Source: Clostridioides difficile (GTDB lineage: Bacteria; Bacillota; Clostridia; Peptostreptococcales; Peptostreptococcaceae). From it: a stretch of DNA of 64,000 nucleotides. Of this stretch, positions 36,199-47,303 are shown in pieces. The stretch spans positions 62,001 through 126,000 of the forward strand of contig JABBZI010000007.1 in assembly GCA_012955965.1 (NCBI GenBank), read 5' to 3'. Position 1 is the first letter of the stretch. Every line of letters starts with the position of its first letter. The notes below the pieces were generated by a model that saw only the letters and a program-made list of their open reading frames with translations, did no database searches and had not been told where the DNA came from. The translations under genes and the position numbers were made by a program.

Positions 36199-36834
36199 AT
36201 GATAGCTGTTAAAGATGAGAATAACGTAGTAAACTTAAGAGGGGAGTTAGACAATAAGCTAGAATTTAGTCATGAGATATTTGGAGAAAAATTTTATAAT
36301 ATGAAAATAAAAATAAACAGACTAAGTGACTCTTTTGATATACTTCCAATGACTGTATCAGAAAGACTTCTTCAAGATATTGACCTTAATAAACAAAATT
36401 TAGTCAATGTCATAGGTCAACTAAGATCATATAATAAAACATTAAATAATAAAAATAGATTAGTGCTTACTGTGTTTGTCAGAGAAATAAAAAGCATAGA
36501 TGAGGAAAATAAAGACCCCAATAGTATATTTCTAGATGGATATGTATGTAAGGAGCCTGTGTATAGGAAGACGCCTCTAGGAAGGGAAATAACCGATTTA
36601 TTAGTGGCTATTAATAGACCTTATAACAAATCTGACTATATACCATCAATAGTTTGGGGAAGAAATGCTAAATTTGCAAAGAATCTAAAGGTTGGTGATA
36701 GGATACAGCTTTGGGGTAGGGTTCAAAGTAGAGAATATGAGAAGAAAATAGATGAAAATAATGTAATTAAAAAAATGGCATATGAAGTATCCATATCTAA
36801 AATAAAAAGATTGGATGAAAATAACAACGAATAG
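36199..36834 (+). CDS. SSB-like protein with two OB folds
   Basis: 211 aa. The second half (SIFLDGYVCKEPVYRKTPLG, DLLVAINR, YIPSIVWGRNA, VGDRIQLWGRVQSREY, YEVSISKI) is a clear single-strand DNA-binding OB fold. The first half (VNLRGELDNKLEFSHEI, NLVNVIGQLRSY, LVLTVFVREIK) looks like a degraded second OB fold. It lacks the acidic tail of the replicative SSB, so it is not the main ssb. Similar proteins occur across clostridia without known role. ATG 36199 follows GGAGGG. Confidence 0.8.
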   Translation: MIAVKDENNVVNLRGELDNKLEFSHEIFGEKFYNMKIKINRLSDSFDILPMTVSERLLQDIDLNKQNLVNVIGQLRSYNKTLNNKNRLVLTVFVREIKSIDEENKDPNSIFLDGYVCKEPVYRKTPLGREITDLLVAINRPYNKSDYIPSIVWGRNAKFAKNLKVGDRIQLWGRVQSREYEKKIDENNVIKKMAYEVSISKIKRLDENNNE

Positions 36835-37017
36835 ACTAAAAAAGTATACTGTTTTTTATAAACAAAATACCAATAATTCTGCTATAATAACATATTAAAA
36901 TCCATAAAGATTGTTTAAAAAAATACTAATGAAATATCTCTTGAATAGTTGCTCACCATTTATTATAATGTAATCTGTACATAATTTATAATTGAGGAAA
37001 TGAAGAGGTGAAGCATT

Positions 37018-37587
37018 GTGAAAAGCATATTGTATCAGATAAATAGACAGCCAGTTAAAGCTAAATATACATCTGATGAATTAGAATGTTTTTTGGATAC
37101 AATTGAGTATAATGTAGGTGATAAAATATTGCTTGTTGGTCATATAGGGAACCTAGGCAAGAGATTGAGAGGTCTTGGTACTTCTGTAACTATACTGGAG
37201 AATAGTAACTATGAAGATGTCTGTTATTCTTTAGTGTATAATGAAAATTGTAATGTAGTTAAAGGTAAGTTAGAGTTTTTACCGTTTGATGATAATCATT
37301 TCAACAAGATAATAATAGTAGACCAATTTAATGTTATTACAGATTGTGAAAAAGCTTCATCTGAAATACAAAGAGTTTTAAAGGGCAATGGAGAGGTTAT
37401 ATTAGAGGATTTAAATTTAAAAAATTTGAAAGTTAAGTTAAACTATCTTAAACATAAGTTTTGTGGTTCTGTTACAAAGATTCACTATCCACATGAAGTA
37501 TTCAATATATTTTCAAGATTAAACTTTGATGGTATGATTAAAGAATCAAATAAATTAAGATATATTTATGTGGGAAAAAGAAGATAA
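37018..37587 (+). CDS. Class I SAM-dependent methyltransferase-like protein
   Basis: 189 aa from GTG 37018, after AAGAGGTGA. Rossmann-like: DKILLVGHIGNLGKRLRG takes the place of the usual GxGxG SAM loop, then VTILENSNYE, GKLEFLPFDDNHFNKIIIVDQF and RVLKGNGEVILEDL. The SAM loop is atypical, so catalysis is not certain. Monocistronic with its own terminator. Substrate unknown. Confidence 0.7.
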   Translation: MKSILYQINRQPVKAKYTSDELECFLDTIEYNVGDKILLVGHIGNLGKRLRGLGTSVTILENSNYEDVCYSLVYNENCNVVKGKLEFLPFDDNHFNKIIIVDQFNVITDCEKASSEIQRVLKGNGEVILEDLNLKNLKVKLNYLKHKFCGSVTKIHYPHEVFNIFSRLNFDGMIKESNKLRYIYVGKRR

Positions 37588-37617
37588 ATGAGTTAAAATA
37601 TAAATATGGATATAATA

Positions 37618-37647
37618 TAAAAGACTAGGTTAAGCCTAGTCTTTTGT
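37618..37647 (+). terminator. Terminator after the methyltransferase-like gene
   Basis: AAAAGACTAGG-TTAA-GCCTAGTCTTTTG. It lies only a few bases before the ribosome site of the miniprotein gene, so that gene is either read through or has its promoter inside this region. Confidence 0.8.
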
Positions 37648-37664
37648 TATAAGGAGATGTTTAG

Positions 37665-37802
37665 ATGGAAATAAATTATGAGTTAATAATAATTGTTATG
37701 CTCTTTGTAATCCTAATGTCAATCCAATTTACTTTAAATAAGATATACTTGATTCTTAAAGAAATAAGACAAATACTTATGTTAAGAAAAAATAAGGAAT
37801 GA
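37665..37802 (+). CDS. 45-residue single-pass membrane miniprotein upstream of cdsR
   Basis: ATG 37665 lies eight bases after a strong AAGGAG. The frame codes [10 protein letters not shown]..., a hydrophobic helix (~res 7-25), then a basic amphipathic tail ending LMLRKNKE and TGA at 37800. It is too short for usual gene callers. Its stop overlaps the first possible ATG of cdsR and lies five bases before the likely start at 37808, so the two are probably translationally coupled. I recognise no family. A membrane-bound partner or modulator of CdsR is one possibility, from position only. Confidence 0.6.
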   Translation: MEINYELIIIVMLFVILMSIQFTLNKIYLILKEIRQILMLRKNKE

Positions 37803-37807
37803 TGATT

Positions 37808-39574
37808 ATGATAGGTCTAGAATATATAAAATCTGATATTCAAAATATAGCTGAGGCTATAGTATCAGTACTCAATATAGATGTAACTATAGTAAATAAA
37901 GAGTTATTTAGGATTGCAGGAACAGGGATTTATGTAGATAAAATAGGTGAAAAAGTAGATAAATATACTGCTTTTAAAAAATCACTCACAGAACAAATTA
38001 CAATACTAATAGATGACCCAAAGAGTAGTGATATATGCAAGGAATGCTACAAAAATGATGCTTGTGTAGAGTTTGCAGAGGTGTGTTGCCCTATTATATG
38101 TGATGGCGATTCTCATGGTGTTATAGGCCTTATAGCCTTTACAAAAGAGCAGGCACAGATTATAGAAAACAATAAAAGTGGTCTTATAAACTTTTTAGGT
38201 AAGATGGCAGATTTAATATCGAGTAAATTAAAAGCTCAAATTAAAACATATGAACTGGAATTAGAAAAGAAAAAATTAGAAACTCTATTAAACAACATGG
38301 ATAAGGCTGTTGTATCTATTGATGTAGATGGCAAAATTGATAAATATAACTCAAAATTTAAGGAGCTTTTTAATCTAAAAGATAATATAACTGGAAAAAA
38401 CATATTTGCTGAATTGGATTTTATACAGAAACCTTCCATAAATAACTTTAAGAAAGATAAATCATGTAGCTTTTTTTATAAGAGATATGGATATGATTCA
38501 AAAGGAATATATAACATAAATAAAATAGTATTAAAAAATGAATTAAAAGGATACGTTATTGATTTCATAGATAAAAGAGATGCTATAAAAAACTACAATA
38601 AGATTAATAAAGATTATAAGATAAAATTAGAAAATATAATTGGAGAAAGTGTTGCCATAAGAAACTCTAAAAAAGAAGCACTGATAGCTTCTAAGTCAAC
38701 TTCAACAGTACTTATTACTGGCGAAAGTGGAACAGGTAAAGAACTCTTTGCAAGAGCTATACACAATCATAGTAATAGGGTTGATAATCCTTTCATAGCT
38801 GTAAACTGTGCAGCTATACCAGATAATTTATTAGAGAGTGAATTATTTGGATATGAAGAGGGGGCTTTTACTGGAGCTAAAAAAGGTGGAAAGCTTGGAA
38901 TGTTTGAGGTAGCTCATAAAGGGAGTATCTTTTTGGATGAGATAGGAGATATGAGTTTGCACCTACAGTCAAAGCTATTGAGAGTCTTACAAGAAAAAGA
39001 GCTCAATAAAATTGGAAGTAAATCAAATGTTTTGATAGATGTAAGAATTATTGCTGCGACAAATAAAGATTTAGAAAAAATGGTTCAAAATGGGACTTTT
39101 AGAGAAGATTTATATTATAGATTAAATGTTATACCTATAAAATTACCTAGTTTAAGAGAAAGAAAAGATGATATACCACTTATAATTAAGCACATGGTTA
39201 AAGAGTACTCAAAAAAACTAGATAAAAATGTTATTGATATAGATAGTAGGGTTGTCGATGCTATGATTGAATATAAGTGGCCAGGTAATATAAGAGAACT
39301 ACAGAATATGATTGAATATAGTGTGAATATGTCCTCATCTCCAGTCATTACAATGAATGTGATTCCTCAGAAGATAAAAAATACATCTGTAGAAGAATTG
39401 GAGGTTAAAAGTGATAGAATAGTTCCGCTTGATGAGCTTGAGAAAATTGAGATAATAAAAGCTTTAAATAGATTTAAAGATTATAAAAAAGATAAAGAAT
39501 TAACAGCTAAAGCACTTGGAATATCAAGAGCTACATTATATAGAAAAATTGAAAAATACAATATAATCTCATAG
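37808..39574 (+). CDS. cdsR: Sigma-54-dependent regulator CdsR
   Basis: 588 aa from ATG 37808, nine bases after TAAGGA (ATGs at 37799 and 37802 sit on that site). The N-terminal sensor (~res 5-150) is GAF/PocR-like with a cysteine cluster [22 protein letters not shown] segment follows (~160-260), then AAA+ with [14 protein letters not shown] and [11 protein letters not shown], and a Fis HTH ([15 protein letters not shown]). Its target is most likely cdsB just downstream, which has a sigma-54 promoter; this matches the cysteine-responsive CdsR/CdsB pair described in C. difficile. Cysteine or metal sensing by the Cys cluster is my inference. Confidence 0.87.
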   Translation: MIGLEYIKSDIQNIAEAIVSVLNIDVTIVNKELFRIAGTGIYVDKIGEKVDKYTAFKKSLTEQITILIDDPKSSDICKECYKNDACVEFAEVCCPIICDGDSHGVIGLIAFTKEQAQIIENNKSGLINFLGKMADLISSKLKAQIKTYELELEKKKLETLLNNMDKAVVSIDVDGKIDKYNSKFKELFNLKDNITGKNIFAELDFIQKPSINNFKKDKSCSFFYKRYGYDSKGIYNINKIVLKNELKGYVIDFIDKRDAIKNYNKINKDYKIKLENIIGESVAIRNSKKEALIASKSTSTVLITGESGTGKELFARAIHNHSNRVDNPFIAVNCAAIPDNLLESELFGYEEGAFTGAKKGGKLGMFEVAHKGSIFLDEIGDMSLHLQSKLLRVLQEKELNKIGSKSNVLIDVRIIAATNKDLEKMVQNGTFREDLYYRLNVIPIKLPSLRERKDDIPLIIKHMVKEYSKKLDKNVIDIDSRVVDAMIEYKWPGNIRELQNMIEYSVNMSSSPVITMNVIPQKIKNTSVEELEVKSDRIVPLDELEKIEIIKALNRFKDYKKDKELTAKALGISRATLYRKIEKYNIIS

Positions 39575-39738
39575 AAATATAAGAAGGTAATAAAAAGTTA
39601 TATAAAACTTGAATATAAATAAAAATGCTAACTGTTTGAATTTCTCTAAATTTATAAATTTTAACAGAATCATAACTATTTATTATTAGTACTTTGAATC
39701 ATGTATATTTAAATCTAAAAAATAGTATATGTTAACCG

Positions 39739-39778
39739 TCTCAAAATGATATAGAATCTCATTTTGAGATTTTTTTTT
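39739..39778 (+). terminator. Terminator of cdsR
   Basis: TCTCAAAATGA pairs with TCATTTTGAGA, followed by nine T. Confidence 0.93.
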
Positions 39779-39864
39779 GTCTTTTTGCGAAATTTTCATT
39801 GTTTTCTTGATTAAAGGTAATATGAAATCTTTGTATAAATAAAAAAAGTATATATATAGAATCA

Positions 39865-39884
39865 GCTATAGCAATGATTATAGC
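39865..39884 (+). promoter_or_regulatory. Candidate CdsR site upstream of cdsB
   Basis: GCTATA-N8-TATAGC, 36 bases before the -24 GG. Closer than most sigma-54 enhancers, but it is the only clear palindrome in the region. Confidence 0.4.
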
Positions 39885-39919
39885 GTATTAAAATAAAAAT
39901 ATAGAAAAAATAAAAAATA

Positions 39920-39935
39920 TGGCATGTATCTTGCT
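39920..39935 (+). promoter_or_regulatory. Sigma-54 promoter of cdsB
   Basis: TGGCATGTATCTTGCTA: GG at 39921-39922 and GC at 39933-39934 with ten bases between. Confidence 0.87.
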
Positions 39936-40011
39936 ATAAATATAGATAAGAAATTATTTAATAAAATTATTTGAGTACTAAATCTAAACTTAATTGGGAG
40001 GTTTATATAAA

Positions 40012-41319
40012 ATGAGAGATATAAGAAAAGAATTGGTAGAAATGTTAAAGGCAGAAGTTAAGCCAGCGGTAGGATGTACTGAGCCAGTAGCTTTAGCACT
40101 TGCATGTGCAAAAGCAAAAGAATTGTTAGGAGAAGAAATAGTTGAAAATCGTATGTTAGTTAGTCCTAGTATATATAAAAATGGTATGTGCGTAGGTATA
40201 CCAGGGACTGAAAGATTAGGATTAAAAATAGCAGCAGCTCTAGGTATAGTAGGGGGTCATTCTGAAAACGGATTAAGTGTTTTAGAAACTTTAACAAAAG
40301 AAGAAGTTAAAGTAGCTGAAGGTTACATGGATAACACTCCTTTATCAATAACACCTGCTGATACAAGAGAGAAAGTATTTATAGAGGTTGTATTAAAAGG
40401 AGCAAATCATACTTCTAAAGTGAGAATAAGAACTAAACATGATAACTTCACATACTTAGAGAAAGATGGAGAAGTATTACTAGATAATGAACCAAAAGTA
40501 TCAGCTTCAAATGATTCAGCAGAAAAAGCTGAGAGCTTAATGGATACTGTAACTATACAAGAATTAGTAAAAAATATAGAAGATATTGATTTTAAAGATA
40601 TAGAGTTTTTACTAGATGGAGTAAAAATGAATGAAGAAATGGCTGAATATGGATTAAAGCAAAAAACTGGTATTGGTGTTGGATACGGAATCAAAAAATC
40701 TATGGAAGAAGGTCTTTTAGGTAATGATGTTATAAACTATGCAATGATGTTAACTGCTGGAGCTTCAGATGCAAGAATGGCAGGAGTAAAAATGCCTGTT
40801 ATGAGTTCAAATGGTAGTGGAAACCACGGTTTAACAGCAATTCTTCCAATAGTTGCTTACAATAAAAAATTCCCACAATCTGATGAAAGACTAGCAAAAG
40901 CTTTAGCTATATCACATCTAGTAACTGGTTATATTAAGAACTATACAGGAAGATTATCTGCTGTATGTGGATGTGGAGTTGCTGCATCTACTGGAGCTAC
41001 TGCAGGTATCTCTTGGCTTATGAATGGTACTGAAAAGCAAATAGAAGGAGCTATAGAAAATATGATAGCTGACCTAAGTGGAATGATATGTGATGGAGCA
41101 AAAGCTGGTTGTGCATTAAAATTATCATCTGCTGCATCTGCGGCTATACAAAGTGCTATAATAGCTAAGCAAGACTGCTTTGTACCACCACTAAATGGTA
41201 TTGTTGGTTCAAGTGTTGAGCAAAGTATACAAAACTTAGGTAAAGTAAGTGATAAAGGTATGTCTATAACAGATGAGATAATCTTAAATGTAATGAATGA
41301 TATGAATAAAGTTGATTAG
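40012..41319 (+). CDS. cdsB: L-cysteine desulfidase (UPF0597/YhaM family)
   Basis: 435 aa from ATG 40012, after GGGAGG. Family features: KPAVGCTEPVALALACAKA at the N-terminus, SSNGSGNHGLTAILP in the middle, and a Cys set VCGCGVAAS and GMICDGAKAGCALK that would bind an Fe-S cluster, as in the related L-serine dehydratase alpha fold. It should split L-cysteine to pyruvate, ammonia and sulfide. In C. difficile this links cysteine to repression of toxin genes. Driven by a sigma-54 promoter next to cdsR. Confidence 0.9.
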   Translation: MRDIRKELVEMLKAEVKPAVGCTEPVALALACAKAKELLGEEIVENRMLVSPSIYKNGMCVGIPGTERLGLKIAAALGIVGGHSENGLSVLETLTKEEVKVAEGYMDNTPLSITPADTREKVFIEVVLKGANHTSKVRIRTKHDNFTYLEKDGEVLLDNEPKVSASNDSAEKAESLMDTVTIQELVKNIEDIDFKDIEFLLDGVKMNEEMAEYGLKQKTGIGVGYGIKKSMEEGLLGNDVINYAMMLTAGASDARMAGVKMPVMSSNGSGNHGLTAILPIVAYNKKFPQSDERLAKALAISHLVTGYIKNYTGRLSAVCGCGVAASTGATAGISWLMNGTEKQIEGAIENMIADLSGMICDGAKAGCALKLSSAASAAIQSAIIAKQDCFVPPLNGIVGSSVEQSIQNLGKVSDKGMSITDEIILNVMNDMNKVD

Positions 41320-41412
41320 TATTTTAAAATATTTTTATATTATAAAATATAGTAGAAATAGCATAAATAAATTTAATTAGTGCCCCTAATAAAATATGAT
41401 TATGTATAAATG

Positions 41413-41448
41413 GAAAAAACTTGTTATTGCAAGTTTTTTCTTTTTTTG
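41413..41448 (+). terminator. Terminator of cdsB
   Basis: AAAAAACTTG-TTATTG-CAAGTTTTTT plus T-run. The following 185 bases up to hpt contain no gene. Confidence 0.9.
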
Positions 41449-41633
41449 TCTAAAATATATAGTATGTAATTTAGTATTAATATATGAAACATTTAAAATA
41501 TAAGATACGTTGTTAATAATTGTTGAATGTACTTAAAAACTCAATAATATTGGCTAATATTGAATAAGAGTATTGAAAAAGTGAGCAATCTCTTATAAAA
41601 TTAAGAAGGATTATTACAATTGGAGGTCTTTTT

Positions 41634-42173
41634 ATGGATATAGAAACAAAAAAATGGGAAATGTTGTATTCAGAAGAAAAAATTAAAGATAAATTAAAAG
41701 AATTAGGAGCAGTTATAGAAAAAGATTATAAAGATAAAAATCTTATGGTAGTTTCTCTATTAAAAGGTAGTTTTATATTTTGTGCGGACTTAGTTAGAAA
41801 TATAAATTTACCACTTAGAGTTAATTTTATGACTACATCTAGTTATGGAAATAGTGAAGAAAGTACTGGAAGGGTTAAAGTAGTTTCAGATGTGACTACT
41901 GATATAGCAGGATATGATGTGTTGGTTGTAGATGATATTACCGATTCTGCATTGACTATGGATTTTGTATTAAAACATTTAAAAGATAAAAATCCAGCAA
42001 GTTTAAAATGTTGTGTCCTTTTGGACAAACCAAGTAGAAGAACAGTCGATTTAGTGCCAGATTATTGTGGATTTGAAATAGAAGATAAGTTCGTGGTTGG
42101 GTATGGATTTGATTTTGGTGATTACTATAGAAATGTTCCTTATATATTTAATGTTACTGATGAAGATAGATAA
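41634..42173 (+). CDS. hpt: Hypoxanthine phosphoribosyltransferase
   Basis: 179 aa purine salvage enzyme (hypoxanthine/guanine + PRPP). PRPP loop as VLVVDDITDSALTMDFVL, the SLLKGSFIFCADLVRNI loop near the N-terminus, MTTSSYG, and KFVVGYGFDFGDYYRNVPYI near the end. ATG 41634 follows TTGGAGG. Single gene with a strong terminator. Confidence 0.95.
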   Translation: MDIETKKWEMLYSEEKIKDKLKELGAVIEKDYKDKNLMVVSLLKGSFIFCADLVRNINLPLRVNFMTTSSYGNSEESTGRVKVVSDVTTDIAGYDVLVVDDITDSALTMDFVLKHLKDKNPASLKCCVLLDKPSRRTVDLVPDYCGFEIEDKFVVGYGFDFGDYYRNVPYIFNVTDEDR

Positions 42174-42193
42174 GGAATTATATAATTTTATGG

Positions 42194-42238
42194 ATGCCTT
42201 AATATGATTTTTTTTAATCATGTTGAGGCATTTTTTTG
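42194..42238 (+). terminator. Terminator of hpt
   Basis: ATGCCTTAATATGATT pairs with AATCATGTTGAGGCAT, followed by seven T. Confidence 0.93.
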
Positions 42239-42394
42239 TTTGAAAAGTAATTTAAAGTAGGGTTAGTTTAATTTTATACAATTCAACTATTTCTATTTTT
42301 ATAAATATAATAAAAAAATTTAAAATAAGTGATAGGAAATAAGATTTTTAATTGTATTAGTAGTTGTAAAGGCTTTTACAAAGGAGGTATTAAT

Positions 42395-42928
42395 TTGGAA
42401 GATAAACTGATAATTAAAAATATAAAAAAGCAAAAGGAAAAAGGGATGGAAATGCTTATTGATGAATATGGAAATTTTATAACATCTATAGTTAGAAGAA
42501 CCCTTGCTAATGCTAGAATCTATGAGGAAGAGTGTATAGACGATGTGCTTTTATCAATATGGAATAACATAGAAAAATTTGATAGCGAAAAGAATTCTTT
42601 TAGAAATTGGATAGGTTCTATTTCTAAATACAGAGCAATCAATTATAGGAAAAAGTACACAAATAATAATATGCACTTGGAATTGGAAGATAGAGAAATA
42701 CTCTATATAGATAAAAAATTGGATAAAAAAGAAATTGAAGAGGAAGTAAACGAACTTATAAGTACATTAAGCGATAAAGATGCAGAGCTCTTTAGAAAGT
42801 ATTATTTAGAAGATATCTCTCTAAAAGACATAGCAACACAAAATGAGACTACTGTTGAAAATTTACATAATAGACTCTCAAGAGGTAGAAAAAAGATGAA
42901 AGTTCATTTAAATAGGAAGAAAGCTTAA
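42395..42928 (+). CDS. ECF-type sigma-70 family factor
   Basis: 177 aa from TTG 42395, seven bases after AAAGGAGG; the frame open from 42329 has no other start with a ribosome site. Region 2 (LIDEYGNFITSIVRRTL, DDVLLSIWNNIEKFD, FRNWIGSISKYRAINYRKK) and region 4 (LSDKDAELFRKYYLEDISLKDIATQNETTVENLHNRLSRGRKKMK) are complete. The next gene is a DUF4179 membrane protein, the common partner of this sigma type and probably its anti-sigma. The stimulus is unknown. Confidence 0.85.
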   Translation: MEDKLIIKNIKKQKEKGMEMLIDEYGNFITSIVRRTLANARIYEEECIDDVLLSIWNNIEKFDSEKNSFRNWIGSISKYRAINYRKKYTNNNMHLELEDREILYIDKKLDKKEIEEEVNELISTLSDKDAELFRKYYLEDISLKDIATQNETTVENLHNRLSRGRKKMKVHLNRKKA

Positions 42929-42991
42929 ATATAAAAATGTATAATAGCAAGTATTTGAATATGAAAAATATAGAAGAAAAGGAGATTTTTT

Positions 42992-44209
42992 ATGAAAGAT
43001 AAATTTGATTTATTTAATGAGACAAATATAAATATAGAAGAATATGATGACATTGTATTGAGTAGTGAAGAAAAAGAGGAGATGAAAAAGAGAATGAAAT
43101 CTAAGGTTAAATATAATAAGAGTAATAATTTTAAGAGGTATGCTCTTGTAGGAGGATTATCAGTAGTTATTTTAGGGACATCTGCATTTACTAATGAAAC
43201 TACTTTAGCATACATGCAACATATAGGAAAACAAATAGAATATTTCTTTAATAAGGATACTGAAGAACTCAAACCTTATAAAAATATTGTAGATAGTGTT
43301 GTTACAAATAAAGGAATAAGCATAACATTAAATGAGATAATGCTTGGAGATGGAGAACTATTGCTAAATATAAGTGTTGATGATAGTAAACTTGATAAAG
43401 ATGCTTTGGGATTAAAAAAAGAAAATGGATTCTTAGGAATTGATGATATTAAAATTAAAGTTGGAGATATGAGTTTTGTTTCAGTGTCAGGGCCTTCTAC
43501 ATCAGAAAAAAATAAAGATGGGACTACTAATATGGTTATGACATGTAAACTTGAGAACTTGGATAAAGATGGAGACGGAAAAAGTGATGTAGAAAATTTT
43601 GACTTATTGAAAAATGTCGATTTAAATAAAGACTATGATATAAGTATAAGCATAAATAAAGTTGAGTATGAGTTAAATAAGAGTATAAAGACATCAAAAG
43701 AAATAGAAATAGGAAATATGGGAGGAGTAGAAGGTAAGCACTTAAATGGGTATTTAAGTGGGAATTGGGCATTTAATACTAGTATAAATGGTTCAAATAT
43801 AGCAAAAGATACAAAAATTTATAATTTAGATAAGAATGTAAGATTAAGAAATAAAAATGTTGATATAGATTTATTAATAAAAGAGATACGAGTTTCTCCT
43901 ACAAAGATTAGAGTAATGTATGGGTTTAAGACTAATGAATATAATTTTAATAAAGATGATAAAACTCCAAAAATATTAGGTTTTGAACTTAAAGATTCAA
44001 GAGGAAAAAGTTTAGAGTTACTTAGCGGAGCGGGAGGCTATGACCTAGATTATTCTAAAGGTAATTATATTGAATCTTATTTAGAGTATGAAGTCAAAAA
44101 AGATGTTGAAAAAGTAAGTATTTCTCCAATAATAGAAGATTGGAGCAAAGAAATTAATAACATAACGACATTTAATAATCAAAGTATAGATATTGATATA
44201 AGTAAATAG
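42992..44209 (+). CDS. DUF4179 membrane protein, probable anti-sigma factor
   Basis: 405 aa. The cytosolic N-terminus (~48 res) is acidic, followed by basic residues and one membrane helix (YALVGGLSVVILGTSAF, ~res 49-66), then a large extracellular beta-rich domain with DKDGDGKSD (EF-hand-like calcium loop pattern). That topology and the place after an ECF sigma gene suggest it holds the sigma factor at the membrane. ATG 42992 follows AAAAGGAG. Which signal reaches the outer domain is not known. Confidence 0.8.
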   Translation: MKDKFDLFNETNINIEEYDDIVLSSEEKEEMKKRMKSKVKYNKSNNFKRYALVGGLSVVILGTSAFTNETTLAYMQHIGKQIEYFFNKDTEELKPYKNIVDSVVTNKGISITLNEIMLGDGELLLNISVDDSKLDKDALGLKKENGFLGIDDIKIKVGDMSFVSVSGPSTSEKNKDGTTNMVMTCKLENLDKDGDGKSDVENFDLLKNVDLNKDYDISISINKVEYELNKSIKTSKEIEIGNMGGVEGKHLNGYLSGNWAFNTSINGSNIAKDTKIYNLDKNVRLRNKNVDIDLLIKEIRVSPTKIRVMYGFKTNEYNFNKDDKTPKILGFELKDSRGKSLELLSGAGGYDLDYSKGNYIESYLEYEVKKDVEKVSISPIIEDWSKEINNITTFNNQSIDIDISK

Positions 44210-44225
44210 ATATATTCTCACATAA

Positions 44226-45998
<1,773 letters not shown>

Positions 45999-46132
45999 TT
46001 TATATGATAAATAAAAAAATTATAAAAAAGTAAATAATATAATTCAATATAAATAATTAACAAAATAATAGCTAGAAGAATATTTATATACGAAAGCAAA
46101 TTATAGAAGTTATAAACTTTAGAAATATATTG

Positions 46133-46193
46133 AAATCTCAATCTATTAAGTATTCGAATTTTTAAGTATGAATATATAAATAGATTGAGATTT
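46133..46193. terminator. Bidirectional terminator between bclA2 and dapB2
   Basis: AAATCTCAATCTATT pairs with AATAGATTGAGATTT across a 31-base loop; both convergent genes end next to it. Confidence 0.75.
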
Positions 46194-46208
46194 ATTATGT
46201 ACAAAAAA

Positions 46209-46964
46209 TTATCCTAATATGTCTGACATTTTATAAAGTCCAGATTGTTTACCAACTAAGAATTTAGCGGCAACTATAGAACCGTTTGCAAATACCTCAT
46301 CAGATTGAGAATGATGACTTAATGTAAGAACTTCATTATCTCCTGCAAATATAACATCATGGTCACTGATTATATTACCACCTCTTATAGAATGTATTCC
46401 AATCTCCTTTGGTTTTCTTTTGCAATCTCTACCGTATCTTCCATGTGTATTTATACTTTCAGGTAATACTTCTTTAATTGCATTTGCTATCATAGTAGCA
46501 GTTCCACTAGGAGCATCTTCTTTTCTATTGTGATGTTTTTCTATGATTTCAATATCAAAACCATTTAACATCTTTGATGCATCTTTAACCAATTTTATTA
46601 ATATATTTACTCCAAGAGATGTATTTGATGATAATAATATAGGAATATTTTTTGATGCTTCTTCTATTCTGTTTAAATTACTCTCATCATAGCCAGTAGT
46701 GGCTAATACTACAGGTGTATTATTTTTTAGTGCATATGATAATATTGGCTCTAAAGTGTCATGATGTGAAAAATCTATTATAACATCAGCTTTTTCAATC
46801 ACATCAGTCATTGTTTTATAAAGCTTTGTATCGTTATGACAACTTTTTTCATCAGCAGACCTAGCTACACCACACACTAGTTCTAATTCGCTATCTTTTT
46901 TTACACATTCTGCTAATACTCTTCCCATTGTTCCATTATAACCACTAACTATAACTTTCAACAT
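46209..46964 (-). CDS. dapB: 4-hydroxy-tetrahydrodipicolinate reductase, second copy
   Basis: 251 aa. NAD(P)H-binding start MLKVIVSGYNGTMGRVLAEC, catalytic IEKHHNRKEDAPSGTA and the closing SIRGGNIISDHDV(I)FAGDNEVLTLSHHSQS. It reduces the product of DapA in lysine/DAP synthesis. Closely similar over its full length to the copy at 49307-50059 in the main operon, but on its own with its own ribosome site (TAGGAGG). Why two are kept is unknown; a separate supply of dipicolinate precursor for spores is one idea. Confidence 0.93.
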   Translation of the reverse strand: MLKVIVSGYNGTMGRVLAECVKKDSELELVCGVARSADEKSCHNDTKLYKTMTDVIEKADVIIDFSHHDTLEPILSYALKNNTPVVLATTGYDESNLNRIEEASKNIPILLSSNTSLGVNILIKLVKDASKMLNGFDIEIIEKHHNRKEDAPSGTATMIANAIKEVLPESINTHGRYGRDCKRKPKEIGIHSIRGGNIISDHDVIFAGDNEVLTLSHHSQSDEVFANGSIVAAKFLVGKQSGLYKMSDILG

Positions 46965-47303
46965 AAATTCCTCCTATGAAATTAATAAAAATTTGTTGTA
47001 TTACTATAAGTTTATTTTATCACTAATATAATTTATATAAAATAATATTAGTGATAATAGGATTATAATTTACTGGATATCTAAAAAAGAGTATTCAAAT
47101 TTAATACATATTAAATATAAGTTCATATTCTATAAAACTCACTTAAAAATCAGTATTAATAGATTAAAAACAATAAGGATATATATATAAAGATAGATAA
47201 AAATTTAGAGTATTAACTTCAAACCCAACATTTAGGGTATTAAAAGTGATATTATTAAATTAGAAATATCTTAACTTAATATACTAAGATGGGAGTGATA
47301 GAT
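46965..47303. other. Divergent promoter region, no gene
   Basis: AT-rich spacer between dapB2 (leftward) and the SPFH gene (rightward). No hairpin or known motif seen. Confidence 0.5.

Noticed and set aside
37799-37807. ATG 37799 as the cdsR start
   Set aside because: It falls on the ribosome site (TAAGGA) and overlaps the miniprotein stop; ATG 37808 has normal spacing.
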